Below, piece by piece: positions 41,180-49,689 of a DNA stretch of 64,000 nt; the stretch's first letter is position 1; every line of letters begins with the position of its first letter. The translations under genes and the position numbers were made by a program. The stretch spans positions 1 to 64,000 of the forward strand of contig DAIOGK010000006.1 in the NCBI GenBank assembly GCA_036745275.1. The letters run 5' to 3'. A model generated the notes under the pieces. It saw only the letters and a program-made list of their open reading frames with translations, was not told where the DNA came from and ran no database searches. The stretch comes from JAIUNP01 sp020161975 (GTDB lineage: Bacteria; Pseudomonadota; Alphaproteobacteria; Rhizobiales; Beijerinckiaceae).

Positions 41180-42491
41180 CCTCGGCGTGGCCGATCAGTG
41201 GCAACAGCGTCTTCAATTCTGGCCCATGCTCCTGCCCGGTGAGGGCCAGGCGCAGCGGCAGGAACAGCCCCCTCCCCTTCGCGCCGGTGGCAGCCTGAAC
41301 CGCTTTCGTCCAGAGGCCCCAGGTTGTCTCGTCCCATGGCTCGGGCGGCAGCAATGATCGCGCCGTGGACAGCAATGCGGCATCGGTGTGCGGCGTCGAC
41401 TGCAACGGCCCGGTGATGACCTGCCACCAGAGCGCGGCTTCATCCAGCCCGGTGAGGTTGCCGCGCACGGCCAGCCAGAACGGCTCTGCCTTCGGCCCCG
41501 TGATACCAAGCCCCGCAAGATGATCGGCCACGGCGGAAAATGGCTTTGAATGCAGCATCCGCACGGTCAGATGCCCGATTTCCGCCGGATCGAACTTCGT
41601 CAGCGCGCGCGACAGTTTGGACAGATCGACGAGGCCGGCAAGCTCGTCGAGGCTTTCGATGGCATGGACCGGCTCGCTCGTGCCGGTCAACACTGCCACA
41701 GCCGCAACTGCCAGCGGTTCCGCACCATCGGCGCGGAAAGAGCGGATCGACAGCGCGCCCGTGCGCTTCGACATCGCTTCGCCCGAGGCCGCAACGATCA
41801 GATTGTGGTGGGCAAAGCGCGGCGGCTCGGCCCCGAGCGCCCGGAACAACTCAATCTGCACAGCGGTATTGGCAACATGATCCTCGCCGCGAATGACATC
41901 GGTCACGCCCATGTCGGCGTCATCCACCACGGAAGCGAAGGTGTAGAGCACTGTTCCGTCCTCGCGCACCAGCACCGGATCGGACAAGGACGACGTATCG
42001 ATATGCGAGGGGCCGCGCGCACCATCGAACCATTCAACAACGGTACCGGAGAGTTTGAGGCGCCAATGGGGCCGCCGGCCCTTCGCTTCCAGCGCGGCCT
42101 TTTCCTCCGCCGTCAGCTTCAGCGACGCGCGGTCGTAGACCGGTGGCAGACCGCGCGCCTGCTGGCGCTTGCGCTTCCGGTCGAGTTCCTCAGGGGTTTC
42201 ATAAGCGGGGTAGACAAGCCCGGCGGCCTTCAGCGCCGCGAGCTTGTCGGCGTAGCGCGCCACCCGCGCCGACTGACGCTCCAGCAGGTTCCACTCGATA
42301 CCGAGCCAGGCGAGATCTTCCTCGATCGCTTCGGCGTATTCGGCCCGGCTGCGCTCGATGTCGGTATCATCGAGCCGCAGGATGAAGCGCCCCCCGGCCT
42401 TCTTCGCAACGAGATAGTTCCACAACGCCGTGCGGGCGTTGCCGATGTGCAGGTAGCCCGTGGGCGAGGGCGCGAAGCGAACGGTCAGCAT
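41160..42491 (-). CDS. gltX: Glutamyl-tRNA synthetase
   Basis: GltX charges tRNA-Glu, also feeding tetrapyrrole synthesis in C5-pathway bacteria. The 443-residue class I enzyme has FAPSPTGYLHIGNART (HIGH region) at the N-terminus, RFILRLDDTDIERS, and AMSKRTGALSIRSF (KMSKS region) at about 238. It is shorter than the common 470-residue form, and alphaproteobacteria often carry two. This may be the second, GltX2-type copy. Downstream of the TRAP operon on the same strand, 31 bases after dctM. Confidence 0.92.
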   Translation of the reverse strand: MLTVRFAPSPTGYLHIGNARTALWNYLVAKKAGGRFILRLDDTDIERSRAEYAEAIEEDLAWLGIEWNLLERQSARVARYADKLAALKAAGLVYPAYETPEELDRKRKRQQARGLPPVYDRASLKLTAEEKAALEAKGRRPHWRLKLSGTVVEWFDGARGPSHIDTSSLSDPVLVREDGTVLYTFASVVDDADMGVTDVIRGEDHVANTAVQIELFRALGAEPPRFAHHNLIVAASGEAMSKRTGALSIRSFRADGAEPLAVAAVAVLTGTSEPVHAIESLDELAGLVDLSKLSRALTKFDPAEIGHLTVRMLHSKPFSAVADHLAGLGITGPKAEPFWLAVRGNLTGLDEAALWWQVITGPLQSTPHTDAALLSTARSLLPPEPWDETTWGLWTKAVQAATGAKGRGLFLPLRLALTGQEHGPELKTLLPLIGHAEVSGRLS

Positions 42492-42522
42492 GGCCTGTTG
42501 TTGACGCGGGATCGCGCCCGCG

Positions 42523-43842
42523 TCAACTCAGCCAGCGCACCATGGCCAGCGCCAGCGTCGGAAAGGCCATGACCAGCAGCAGGCGGATGACATCCGCCAA
42601 CAGATAGGGGAGCACTCCGGCATAGGTTTTCCGGATCGAATGCTGCTTGGCAATCGCCGAAATCACGAAGACGTTGAGGCCGATGGGCGGCGCGGTGAGC
42701 CCGATGCCGACAACGATCAACACAAGAATGCCGAACCAGATCGCCACCTCGTCCGCCGGAAAGCCGAAATCCAGCCCCTGAATGATCGGGAAAAAGACCG
42801 GCAGCGTCAAAAGCAGCATGGCAAGTTCATCCATTACCGCACCGAGGATGATGTAGAACGCCAGCAGTGCCGCCAGCACCATATACGGCGGCCAGCCGAG
42901 CCCGGCGATCATTTCCGCCGCGTTTGCAGGCAGTTGCGTCAGCGTGAGGAAGGCGTTGAACACTTCCGAGCCCAGCAGGATGATGAAGATCATGCCGGTG
43001 GTTTCTGCGGTCTGTCGCAGCGAGGCGATGATGGTCTTGGCGTTGAGCGAGCGCTGAAGAACGCCAATGCCCAGCATCGACACCGCCCCCACCGCCGCGC
43101 CTTCCGTCGGCGTGAAGACGCCGCCATAAATGCCGCCAACCACGATCAGCGCCACCAGCATCACCGGCCAGACTGCCTTCAGCAGCTTCAGCCGCTCGTT
43201 CCACGGCACCGGATCGTGCACGGGCGCCAGCCTGGGGTTGCGTCGCACCACGATCATGATCGTGATGATGTAGAAGAGCGCGGCCAGGATGCCGGGAATG
43301 AAGGCTGCCATGAACAGCTTCGAGATGTTCTGCTCGGTCGAGATGGCATAGATCACCAGAATGACCGAGGGCGGGATGAGAATGCCCAGCGTTCCGCCGA
43401 CGGCAATCGTGCCAGTGGAAAAGCCGCCGTCGTAGCGATAGCGATCGAATTCCGGCATCGTGGCACGACCGAACGTGGCGGTGGTGGCGACCGACGAACC
43501 GCAGATGGCACCGAAGCCCGCACAGGCCGCGATGCAGGCCATGGCAAGCCCGCCGCGCAGATGGCCGATGAAGGCGCTCGCCGCCCGGAACAGGGCCGTT
43601 GACAGGCCCGATCGTTCGGCAAAAGCGCCCATCAGGATGAACAGCGGAATGACCGACAGCGTGTAGTTGGCGAACTGCGCATAGGCGTTCGTCTTCATAT
43701 AGGCGATGAGCGCGTGCAGGCTCGACAGGTGGATATAGCCGATGCAGCCGGTCACCAGCATCGCAAGGCCGATGTGCATCCGTGCCGCGATGAGCACCAG
43801 CATGCCGGCAAAGCCGAGAAGGGCGAGTGCATTGCCGGACAT
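42523..43842 (-). CDS. dctM: TRAP transporter large permease (DctM)
   Basis: A 439-residue inner-membrane protein with about 12 hydrophobic segments, the large subunit of TRAP carriers. IPLFILMGAFAERSGLSTALF, GFGAICGSSVATTATFG and GGTLGILIPPSVILVIYA are family hallmarks. The start MSGNALALL overlaps the dctQ stop (TGATG). It works with dctQ and dctP directly upstream. The ligand is probably a carboxylate, but this cannot be read from the permease. Confidence 0.93.
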   Translation of the reverse strand: MSGNALALLGFAGMLVLIAARMHIGLAMLVTGCIGYIHLSSLHALIAYMKTNAYAQFANYTLSVIPLFILMGAFAERSGLSTALFRAASAFIGHLRGGLAMACIAACAGFGAICGSSVATTATFGRATMPEFDRYRYDGGFSTGTIAVGGTLGILIPPSVILVIYAISTEQNISKLFMAAFIPGILAALFYIITIMIVVRRNPRLAPVHDPVPWNERLKLLKAVWPVMLVALIVVGGIYGGVFTPTEGAAVGAVSMLGIGVLQRSLNAKTIIASLRQTAETTGMIFIILLGSEVFNAFLTLTQLPANAAEMIAGLGWPPYMVLAALLAFYIILGAVMDELAMLLLTLPVFFPIIQGLDFGFPADEVAIWFGILVLIVVGIGLTAPPIGLNVFVISAIAKQHSIRKTYAGVLPYLLADVIRLLLVMAFPTLALAMVRWLS

Positions 43843-44345
43843 CAGCGAGCCTCCACGAGCTTGCGCGCCGTCCAGAAACAGACAACAGCCAGAAAGAAGA
43901 CGAGAGCGGTGGACAGCGCCAGCGCCGGCCAGGTGGGGATCAGCAGAACCATGGTGCTGACGCCGGTGCTGATGGCCTCCATGGTGCCCAGCACCATGCA
44001 GTAGCCCAGGCAGAGCATCACCAGCCCGTAGACCACATCCCACAGCGCATCGAGCCGATTGCGTGCGCGCTCGCCAAGAAAGCCGGTGAAGGTGTCAACG
44101 ATGATGTTGCCGCGAATGGCCTGACATGAGGGCAGGAAGAAAAAGACGGAGACCGCCGTTCCCATCTGCACGAATTCGAAATCGCCCGGTATGCCCTGAT
44201 CGACGAGCCAGCGCCCGAGGACCGAAACCGTCACCAGAGCACCCATCAGCAGGGAGAGGCAACCACCGACGATGCCCAGCCTGCTCGCCCAGACAGCAAT
44301 CGCGCTCTTTCCAACGGCGTGCCCTGCCGTTTCACCGTCGTTCAT
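43842..44345 (-). CDS. dctQ: TRAP transporter small permease (DctQ)
   Basis: A 167-residue four-helix membrane protein of the DctQ family (ASRLGIVGGCLSLLMGALVTVSVLGRWL, FVQMGTAVSVFFFLP). It pairs with DctM to form the TRAP carrier. The ATG at 44345 (MNDGETAGH) follows a very strong GGGGAGGGGAG, preferred over an in-frame start seven codons upstream. Its stop overlaps the dctM start, and the stem-loop at 44369-44393 separates it from dctP. Confidence 0.9.
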   Translation of the reverse strand: MNDGETAGHAVGKSAIAVWASRLGIVGGCLSLLMGALVTVSVLGRWLVDQGIPGDFEFVQMGTAVSVFFFLPSCQAIRGNIIVDTFTGFLGERARNRLDALWDVVYGLVMLCLGYCMVLGTMEAISTGVSTMVLLIPTWPALALSTALVFFLAVVCFWTARKLVEAR

Positions 44346-44368
44346 CGACTCCCCTCCCCTCGTCAACG

Positions 44369-44393
44369 TCCGCCCGGCGCGGGGCCGGGCGGA
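44369..44393 (-). other. Intercistronic stem-loop between dctP and dctQ
   Basis: Ten-pair perfect stem TCCGCCCGGC/GCCGGGCGGA with a five-base loop, between the dctP stop (44408) and the dctQ ribosome-binding site. No T run follows, so it is probably a 3'-stabilising or attenuating hairpin that raises dctP mRNA above dctQM. Confidence 0.55.
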
Positions 44394-44407
44394 TCAATGG
44401 TACCCGG

Positions 44408-45460
44408 TCAGGCCGGCTTATCGTATTTCTCGACCAGGGCCTCGGCTTCGGCGATCATCTTGGCGCCGTCGATGCCCTTGGCCTTGAGGCCTTCGGCAAA
44501 CGTCGCCCGGATCGGCTTGCACATCTCGGCCCATTTGGCGGCATCGGCCTCCGGCATGGTGTTGATGACGTTGCCGGAGCGCTTCTCGACCATCGCCTTG
44601 ACCTCGGCGCCGGCCGTATCCCACATCGCGCCTGCCATCTTGGCGAAGGCCATGTGGGAGTTGTCGTCCATGATCTTCTTGAGATCATCGGGCATCGCGT
44701 CAAACTTCGCCCGGTTCATCGCCAGGAAGAACGTGGCGACATAAAGCGCCCTCTTGCCCGGAACATTGGTATGGTACTTGACCAGTTCCTGCACCTTGAT
44801 GGCCGGAACCACTTCCCACGGAACCACAGCGCCGTCGATGACGCCCTGCGCGAGGCTTTCGGGAACCTGCGGCACCGGCATGCCGATGGCATTGACGCCA
44901 GCCACCTTCAACGCCTCACCGGCGAGACGGGTGGGGAAGCGCAGCTTCTGGCCCTTCAGGCTGTCGAGCGTCGTGACCTGCTTCTTGGAGTGGATCAGGC
45001 CAGTGTCATGTGCCCAATAGCTGAGCAGTTTGACGTCCTTGGTCTCGTCCGCCATGTGCCTCGTGGCAAACTCCTGCGCGGCTTGCGCGTTCACCACCCC
45101 GAGGCGGCCTGCGACAAACGGCAGCTCAAACACTTCCGACAGCGGGAAGCGGCCAGGGGTGGAGCCGGGCAGCGTCCAGACGATATCGGCAACGCCATCA
45201 CGCGCCTGATCGTAAAGCTGCGGAGGGGTGCCGCCAAGCTGCATCGACGGGAAGATCTGGATGGCGATGCGGCCGCCCGAAGCTTCCTGGATCTTCTTGG
45301 CCCAGGGGGCGAGCATCTTGGCATGGCCGTTCGAAACCGGCGGCAGAAAGTGATGCAGCCGGAAGGTATGCTGGGCCTGTGCGCTCGCCTTGCCGATCAG
45401 GGCGGGGCTTGCGACCACGCCGGCAGCGGCTGCAACAAAGGTACGTCTGGAAATAGGCAT
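44408..45460 (-). CDS. dctP: TRAP substrate-binding protein (DctP)
   Basis: A 350-residue periplasmic receptor with a twin-arginine signal (MPISRRTFVAAAAGVVASPALIGKASA). It has the DctP-family AQHTFRLHHFLPPVSNGHAKML start, WAKKIQEASGGRIAIQIFPS, KLRFPTRLAGEALKVAG containing the Arg that grips a carboxylate, and GVIDGAVVPWEVVPAIKV. Ligand probably a carboxylate. A GAGGGAGAG ribosome-binding site precedes the ATG. First gene of dctPQM. Upstream lies a long A+T-rich gap. Confidence 0.93.
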   Translation of the reverse strand: MPISRRTFVAAAAGVVASPALIGKASAQAQHTFRLHHFLPPVSNGHAKMLAPWAKKIQEASGGRIAIQIFPSMQLGGTPPQLYDQARDGVADIVWTLPGSTPGRFPLSEVFELPFVAGRLGVVNAQAAQEFATRHMADETKDVKLLSYWAHDTGLIHSKKQVTTLDSLKGQKLRFPTRLAGEALKVAGVNAIGMPVPQVPESLAQGVIDGAVVPWEVVPAIKVQELVKYHTNVPGKRALYVATFFLAMNRAKFDAMPDDLKKIMDDNSHMAFAKMAGAMWDTAGAEVKAMVEKRSGNVINTMPEADAAKWAEMCKPIRATFAEGLKAKGIDGAKMIAEAEALVEKYDKPA

Positions 45461-46015
45461 CGTTCTCTCCCTCGATGAATTCTGTTCCTGAAACGCGCGT
45501 TCTGCGCATTGATCCCATGGAACATCCAAGTGATGTTCAAGGCAAGCCGGAGCGCCCGTTCCCCACTGGAACGCAGAGCACACCATGCAAGCCGACCCGA
45601 ATAAAGCACCCATTTCAGGTCTGCGGATCCAATCGAAGGCCGGATCTCACTCCTCCGAACCCAACCAGCCTTCGAGCGATGACATGTCATGCGGGCAAGC
45701 GGCCCGCTTGTACAGAGGGAGCAGGATGAAATTGTGGAATTTTGAATGGAAATTACAAAAAACTAATGGTTCATGGAATTAAGTTCCGCAATTGAATTCA
45801 AGTTCCAAAATTTGTAGACTCCTCATTATTTCTTTGTTTTGTATTGTCTTTTCCGGATTATCATTTCCATTAATAACTTTCCCTGTTACCCTTATATAGC
45901 GAAGCAATCAATTCAGGGCGCCGAATTCCCTGCGGAATTGTCATAGCTTCATTCGCAGCCGGGACGCCGTTACCGTCACACCGAGGACGCCTTCTGCGCC
46001 CTGCCGCAAGGCGCT
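45461..46015. other. Gene-free gap with A+T-rich core
   Basis: These 555 bases between the dctP start and the nadE stop contain no convincing gene. The core 45720-45930 is strikingly A+T-rich compared with its surroundings. It holds two direct copies of GAATT(C)AAGTTCC (45776-45787 and 45794-45806) about 18 bases apart. The dctP promoter must lie here. The composition hints at an inserted or degraded segment. Confidence 0.5.
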
Positions 46016-47773
46016 TCAATAATCGAGATCGCCGGCGGTCGTCGTGGCAATGGCGGGCGTGATGGCGCGATCTGGTTGATGCGGTCCCAGGCCTGGATCC
46101 CGGAAGCGGTTGGTGATCGGATAGCGACGGTCGCGTCCGAAGTTCTTGCGCGTCACCTTCACGCCCGGTGCGGCCTGGCGGCGCTTGTATTCGGCGATGT
46201 AGAGCAGACGCTCGATCTTGCGCACAACTTCCGGATCGTAACCGGCGGCGATGACCTCCGCCGTGCGCATTTCCTTTTCCACCAGCATTTCAAGGATGGC
46301 GTCGAGATCCTCGTAGGGCGGCAGGCTGTCCTGGTCCTTCTGGTTCTCGCGCAGTTCGGCGGTCGGCGCCTTGGTCAGGATATTGACGGGGATCACCTCG
46401 CCGTCCGGTCCGTGCGCATCGGCCGGTTTCCACCGGTTGCGCAGGGCGCTGAGGCGGTAGACCTCCATCTTGTAGAGGTCCTTGATCGGATTGAAGCCGC
46501 CATTCATGTCGCCGTAAATGGTGGCATAGCCCACCGACATCTCGCTCTTGTTGCCGGTGGTCACAACCATGGGGCCGAACTTGTTGGAAATTGCCATCAG
46601 CAGGGTGCCGCGCGCCCGGCTTTGCAGATTCTCTTCCGTAATATCGCGCGGCTTTCCGGAAAAGAGCGGCTGAAGCACCGTCTCCAACCCCTCAACCGCT
46701 TCGGCGATGGGCAGGTTATCGTAGCGCACGCCAAGCGCGCGGGCGCATTGTTCGGCATCCCTGAAACTGTCCGATGAGGTGTAGCGATAAGGCAGCATCA
46801 CGCAATGGACGCGGGATGGCCCCAGCGCATCCACCGCCATAGCCGCGCACAACGCCGAATCAATGCCGCCGGACATACCGAGGACAACGCCGGGGAAGCG
46901 GTTCTTGTCGACGTAATCGCGGAGGCCCAGCACACAGGCCGCATAATCGGCCTTGTCGCCCTCATCGACCGCGACCATCGGTCCGGCGATGCAGCGCCAG
47001 CCATTTTCCTGTCGCTCCCAGCGTGTCAGCACGACCTCTTCAATGAACGCGTTCATCTGGAAGGCCAGCGTCCGGTCGGCATTGAGACCGAAGGATGCGC
47101 CGTCGAAGACGAGTTCGTCCTGCCCGCAGACCTGGTTGAGATAGACCAGCGGCAGGCCGCTTTCGACCACGCGGGCCGTGGCGACATTCAGGCGCTCATC
47201 GGTTTTCCCGCGCCAGTAAGGCGAGCCGTTCGGAACCAGCATGAGCTCCGCGCCGGTTTCCACGAGGCATTCGACAACATCCTGCCCCCAGATGTCCTCG
47301 CAGACCGGCACCCCAAGGCGAATGCCGCGCAGTGCCAGCGGGCCCGGCAGAGGACCGGGGTCGAACACGCGCTTTTCGTCAAAAACGCCGTAGTTCGGCA
47401 GATCGACCTTGAAACGCACGCCGACGATCTTGCCGCCGTCGAGCGCGGCATAGGCATTATAGAGTCCGCCTTCCTCGGCCCATGGCAAACCAACCAGCAC
47501 CGCAGGGCCGCCATCCGCCGTTTCGCGCGCAAGCGTCTCGACTTCGGCACGGCAGGCATCGACGAAAGCCGGCTTCAACACCAGATCTTCCGGCGGATAG
47601 CCGGCCAGAAACAGTTCGGGGAACATCACGATATCCGCCCCCTGCCCTGCGGCGGTTGCGCGCGCTGCCCGCACCTTGGTGGCATTGCCGGTGATGTCGC
47701 CCACCGTCGGGTTCAACTGGGCGAGGGACAGGGCGAGTGTATCGCGGCGGCGGAGAGGGGCGGTCGTGTTCAT
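46016..47773 (-). CDS. nadE: Glutamine-dependent NAD+ synthetase
   Basis: A 585-residue two-domain enzyme making NAD+ from nicotinate adenine dinucleotide. The N-terminal nitrilase-type glutaminase has the Glu in MFPELFLAGYPPEDL, Lys in RFKVDLPNYG, and Cys in GVPVCEDIWGQD. The C-terminal synthetase has the PP-loop GMSGGIDSALCAA at about 297 and TTGNKSEMSVGYATIYGD. The last 25 residues after RYPITNRFRDP (GLGPHQPDRAIT...) are an unusual tail. The ATG at 47773 is preferred to a TTG two codons earlier. Confidence 0.95.
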   Translation of the reverse strand: MNTTAPLRRRDTLALSLAQLNPTVGDITGNATKVRAARATAAGQGADIVMFPELFLAGYPPEDLVLKPAFVDACRAEVETLARETADGGPAVLVGLPWAEEGGLYNAYAALDGGKIVGVRFKVDLPNYGVFDEKRVFDPGPLPGPLALRGIRLGVPVCEDIWGQDVVECLVETGAELMLVPNGSPYWRGKTDERLNVATARVVESGLPLVYLNQVCGQDELVFDGASFGLNADRTLAFQMNAFIEEVVLTRWERQENGWRCIAGPMVAVDEGDKADYAACVLGLRDYVDKNRFPGVVLGMSGGIDSALCAAMAVDALGPSRVHCVMLPYRYTSSDSFRDAEQCARALGVRYDNLPIAEAVEGLETVLQPLFSGKPRDITEENLQSRARGTLLMAISNKFGPMVVTTGNKSEMSVGYATIYGDMNGGFNPIKDLYKMEVYRLSALRNRWKPADAHGPDGEVIPVNILTKAPTAELRENQKDQDSLPPYEDLDAILEMLVEKEMRTAEVIAAGYDPEVVRKIERLLYIAEYKRRQAAPGVKVTRKNFGRDRRYPITNRFRDPGLGPHQPDRAITPAIATTTAGDLDY

Positions 47774-47897
47774 GGGCAAGATGTAGCCTTGCCGCGCGGG
47801 CTAGGCAACACGGCTCGCAACACGCGCAATCCGTTACCAATTCATGAACGTCATAATCTACTAAGCGTTTGATATCGGGACTGTTTTTATTCGCGCA

Positions 47898-47912
47898 TTA
47901 ACCGGGCGGTAA
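47898..47912. promoter_or_regulatory. CtrA-like box TTAA-N7-GTAA
   Basis: TTAA and GTAA spaced by seven bases, one base off consensus, about 70 bases before the outer-membrane barrel gene in the divergent nadE gap (47774-47979). Confidence 0.25.
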
Positions 47913-47979
47913 GGTTACTTTTTTACGGTTTGACCATGTTCGCTGCACCGAGTCGCAGCCGGTAAACCGGGAGGTGGCC

Positions 47980-48822
47980 ATGCGCCGCAGTTTAGCCCTC
48001 GCACTCCTGACCCTGACGGTCGTTCCGTCCGAGGCTGCTGATTATCTGCGCGGTCCTCTGCCCGAACCCGCAGCGCGGGTGTCGGAGCCCCCGGCCTATG
48101 ACTGGAGCGGCTTCACCATCACAGGCATGGGACTGTACGGTACCGGCAAAGCAGACCAATCCAGACTGGCGAACAATACCGCGATGTCCGCTTTCCCTGA
48201 TCTCGGGGGTACGAGCGCCATTGCCAGCCTTGCAAACTTCGGTCGACCCAACCTGCGCGGTAACGGCTTCAGCGTCGCGGTCGGCTACAATACGATGTGG
48301 GATGACGTGGTGGTCGGCGTGGAAGCCGAGTATTCCCGCATGGGTGGTACGGGCACAAGCAGTTTCGGGCCGATCACGCGGAACGTCTACAGCGACACCA
48401 GCAACTCCTGGGACACCACCCTTTCGGGCGAAGCCCGGACGCGCGTGCGCGACTACATGGTCGGTCGCATGAAGGTGGGCGCCGCCTATGACCGCTTCCT
48501 GCCCTTCGTGACGCTGGGCGTGGCTGCCGGCCGCGTAACCTCAAACGCGCATGTCTATGGAACGACGCAGCAGTACTACAACGACCTCGACCCGACGACA
48601 TCGCTCCCCCGCTCCACTGCCGCTTCAGGCGTGATCGTGGGCGACGGACGGACCAAGACGGGCTCATACACCTGGGGCTATGCGCTTGGTCTCGGCATGG
48701 ATGTTGCCATTACGGACAATATCTTCCTGCGCGGACAGTATGAATATCTCGGCTTCGGCAGCAACAACAACGCGCATGTCGGCCTCAATACCTTCAAGGG
48801 CGGTGCGGGCGTCAAGTTCTGA
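47980..48822 (+). CDS. Outer-membrane beta-barrel protein
   Basis: A 280-residue Omp25/OmpW-like barrel. Signal peptide MRRSLALALLTLTVVPSEAA, then the Hyphomicrobiales-type N-terminus ending in YDWSGFTITGMGLYG, GFSVAVGYNTMWDDVVVGVEAEYS, and a terminal strand FKGGAGVKF with a C-terminal Phe needed for BAM insertion. Porin-like transport, adhesion or envelope structure are all possible. The ATG at 47980 is preceded by GGGAGGTGG; a GTG at 47974 would add two residues. It is divergent from nadE. Confidence 0.88.
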   Translation: MRRSLALALLTLTVVPSEAADYLRGPLPEPAARVSEPPAYDWSGFTITGMGLYGTGKADQSRLANNTAMSAFPDLGGTSAIASLANFGRPNLRGNGFSVAVGYNTMWDDVVVGVEAEYSRMGGTGTSSFGPITRNVYSDTSNSWDTTLSGEARTRVRDYMVGRMKVGAAYDRFLPFVTLGVAAGRVTSNAHVYGTTQQYYNDLDPTTSLPRSTAASGVIVGDGRTKTGSYTWGYALGLGMDVAITDNIFLRGQYEYLGFGSNNNAHVGLNTFKGGAGVKF

Positions 48823-48928
48823 TGTCGCCCCGAAGCCAGAACTCATCACGCCTTTTCTGAAGGTCACCAGCTTTTCGTCGCATGAAACCGTTTTAACAGA
48901 TTTCCAAACCTTGCCTCGCGTATGGAAA

Positions 48929-48960
48929 GCGGCCCGCCATTGTGCGGGCCGCGTCCGTTT
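48929..48960 (+). terminator. Probable terminator of barrel gene
   Basis: Nine-pair stem GCGGCCCGC/GCGGGCCGC (48929-48937 and 48944-48952) with a six-base loop, then GTCCGTTT. It lies about 107 bases past the barrel stop. The T run is weak. The rest of 48823-49071 holds no gene. Confidence 0.45.
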
Positions 48961-49071
48961 CAGGGGGGCGGGGCCGTGCCATGGTCGGGGTGCGCCCGGC
49001 GCCTGTCATGATTTCTTGCCCTGAAATCTAAAAACTGATAATTTTCATTATTCGTCATTTTTCAGGTTGCC

Positions 49072-49689
49072 ATGTCCCGACCCCGTATCTCCTCCGACGA
49101 TGCGCGCCAACGCATCATCCATGTCGCGGATGATCTTTTCCGGCGACTTGGCTACACCAAGACCACGGTGGCCGACATCGCCGCCGAACTCGGCATGTCG
49201 CCGGCCAATGTCTACCGCTACTTCCCCTCAAAGTCTGCGATCAACGAGGCCCTCTGCCATCACGCGCTCCAGGAAAGCGATGTGCTGCTTTCAAAGATTG
49301 CGTCGGGTCAGGGGCCGGTGGATGAACGACTCGCTACGCTGATCCGCACCCTCAATCGCCATAACCGCGAACGCTTCATGGATGAGACGCGCATCCACGA
49401 AATGGTCTGCGTGGCGATGGAGGAGAACTGGCGGTCTGTCGCGGCGCATATCGAACTGGTCGTGCGCATCGTCGCCGGGCTCCTTCGCGATGGCATGGCA
49501 AGCGGCGCATTTGCCCCCTGTGAGCCGGACCGGATGGCCCTGACCGTGGTGCAGGCCTGCTCCTGCCTGTTTCACCCGATGTCGATTTCTGAATGTATGC
49601 GCCACGGCCGCGACATGGATGACATGTGCGAGCGGTTGATCGGCTTCACGCTCTCTGCCCTTTCCAATCGCGAGTTGTCCCGGCCATGA
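49072..49689 (+). CDS. TetR-family transcriptional regulator
   Basis: A 205-residue repressor-type protein. The N-terminal helix-turn-helix is at about 20-60 (RIIHVADDLFRRLGYTKTTVADIAAELGMSPANVYRYFPSK divided over helices 1-3). The C-terminal ligand-binding domain is divergent, with several cysteines. Its stop overlaps the start of the RND adaptor gene as ATGA, so it is probably a local regulator of this efflux operon and autoregulated. The A+T-rich 49025-49062 just upstream is a likely operator region. Confidence 0.9.
   Translation: MSRPRISSDDARQRIIHVADDLFRRLGYTKTTVADIAAELGMSPANVYRYFPSKSAINEALCHHALQESDVLLSKIASGQGPVDERLATLIRTLNRHNRERFMDETRIHEMVCVAMEENWRSVAAHIELVVRIVAGLLRDGMASGAFAPCEPDRMALTVVQACSCLFHPMSISECMRHGRDMDDMCERLIGFTLSALSNRELSRP

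Noticed and set aside
45585..45782. 65-residue frame in the A+T-rich gap
   Set aside because: It changes composition abruptly halfway, has no ribosome-binding site or conserved features, and probably arises by chance.
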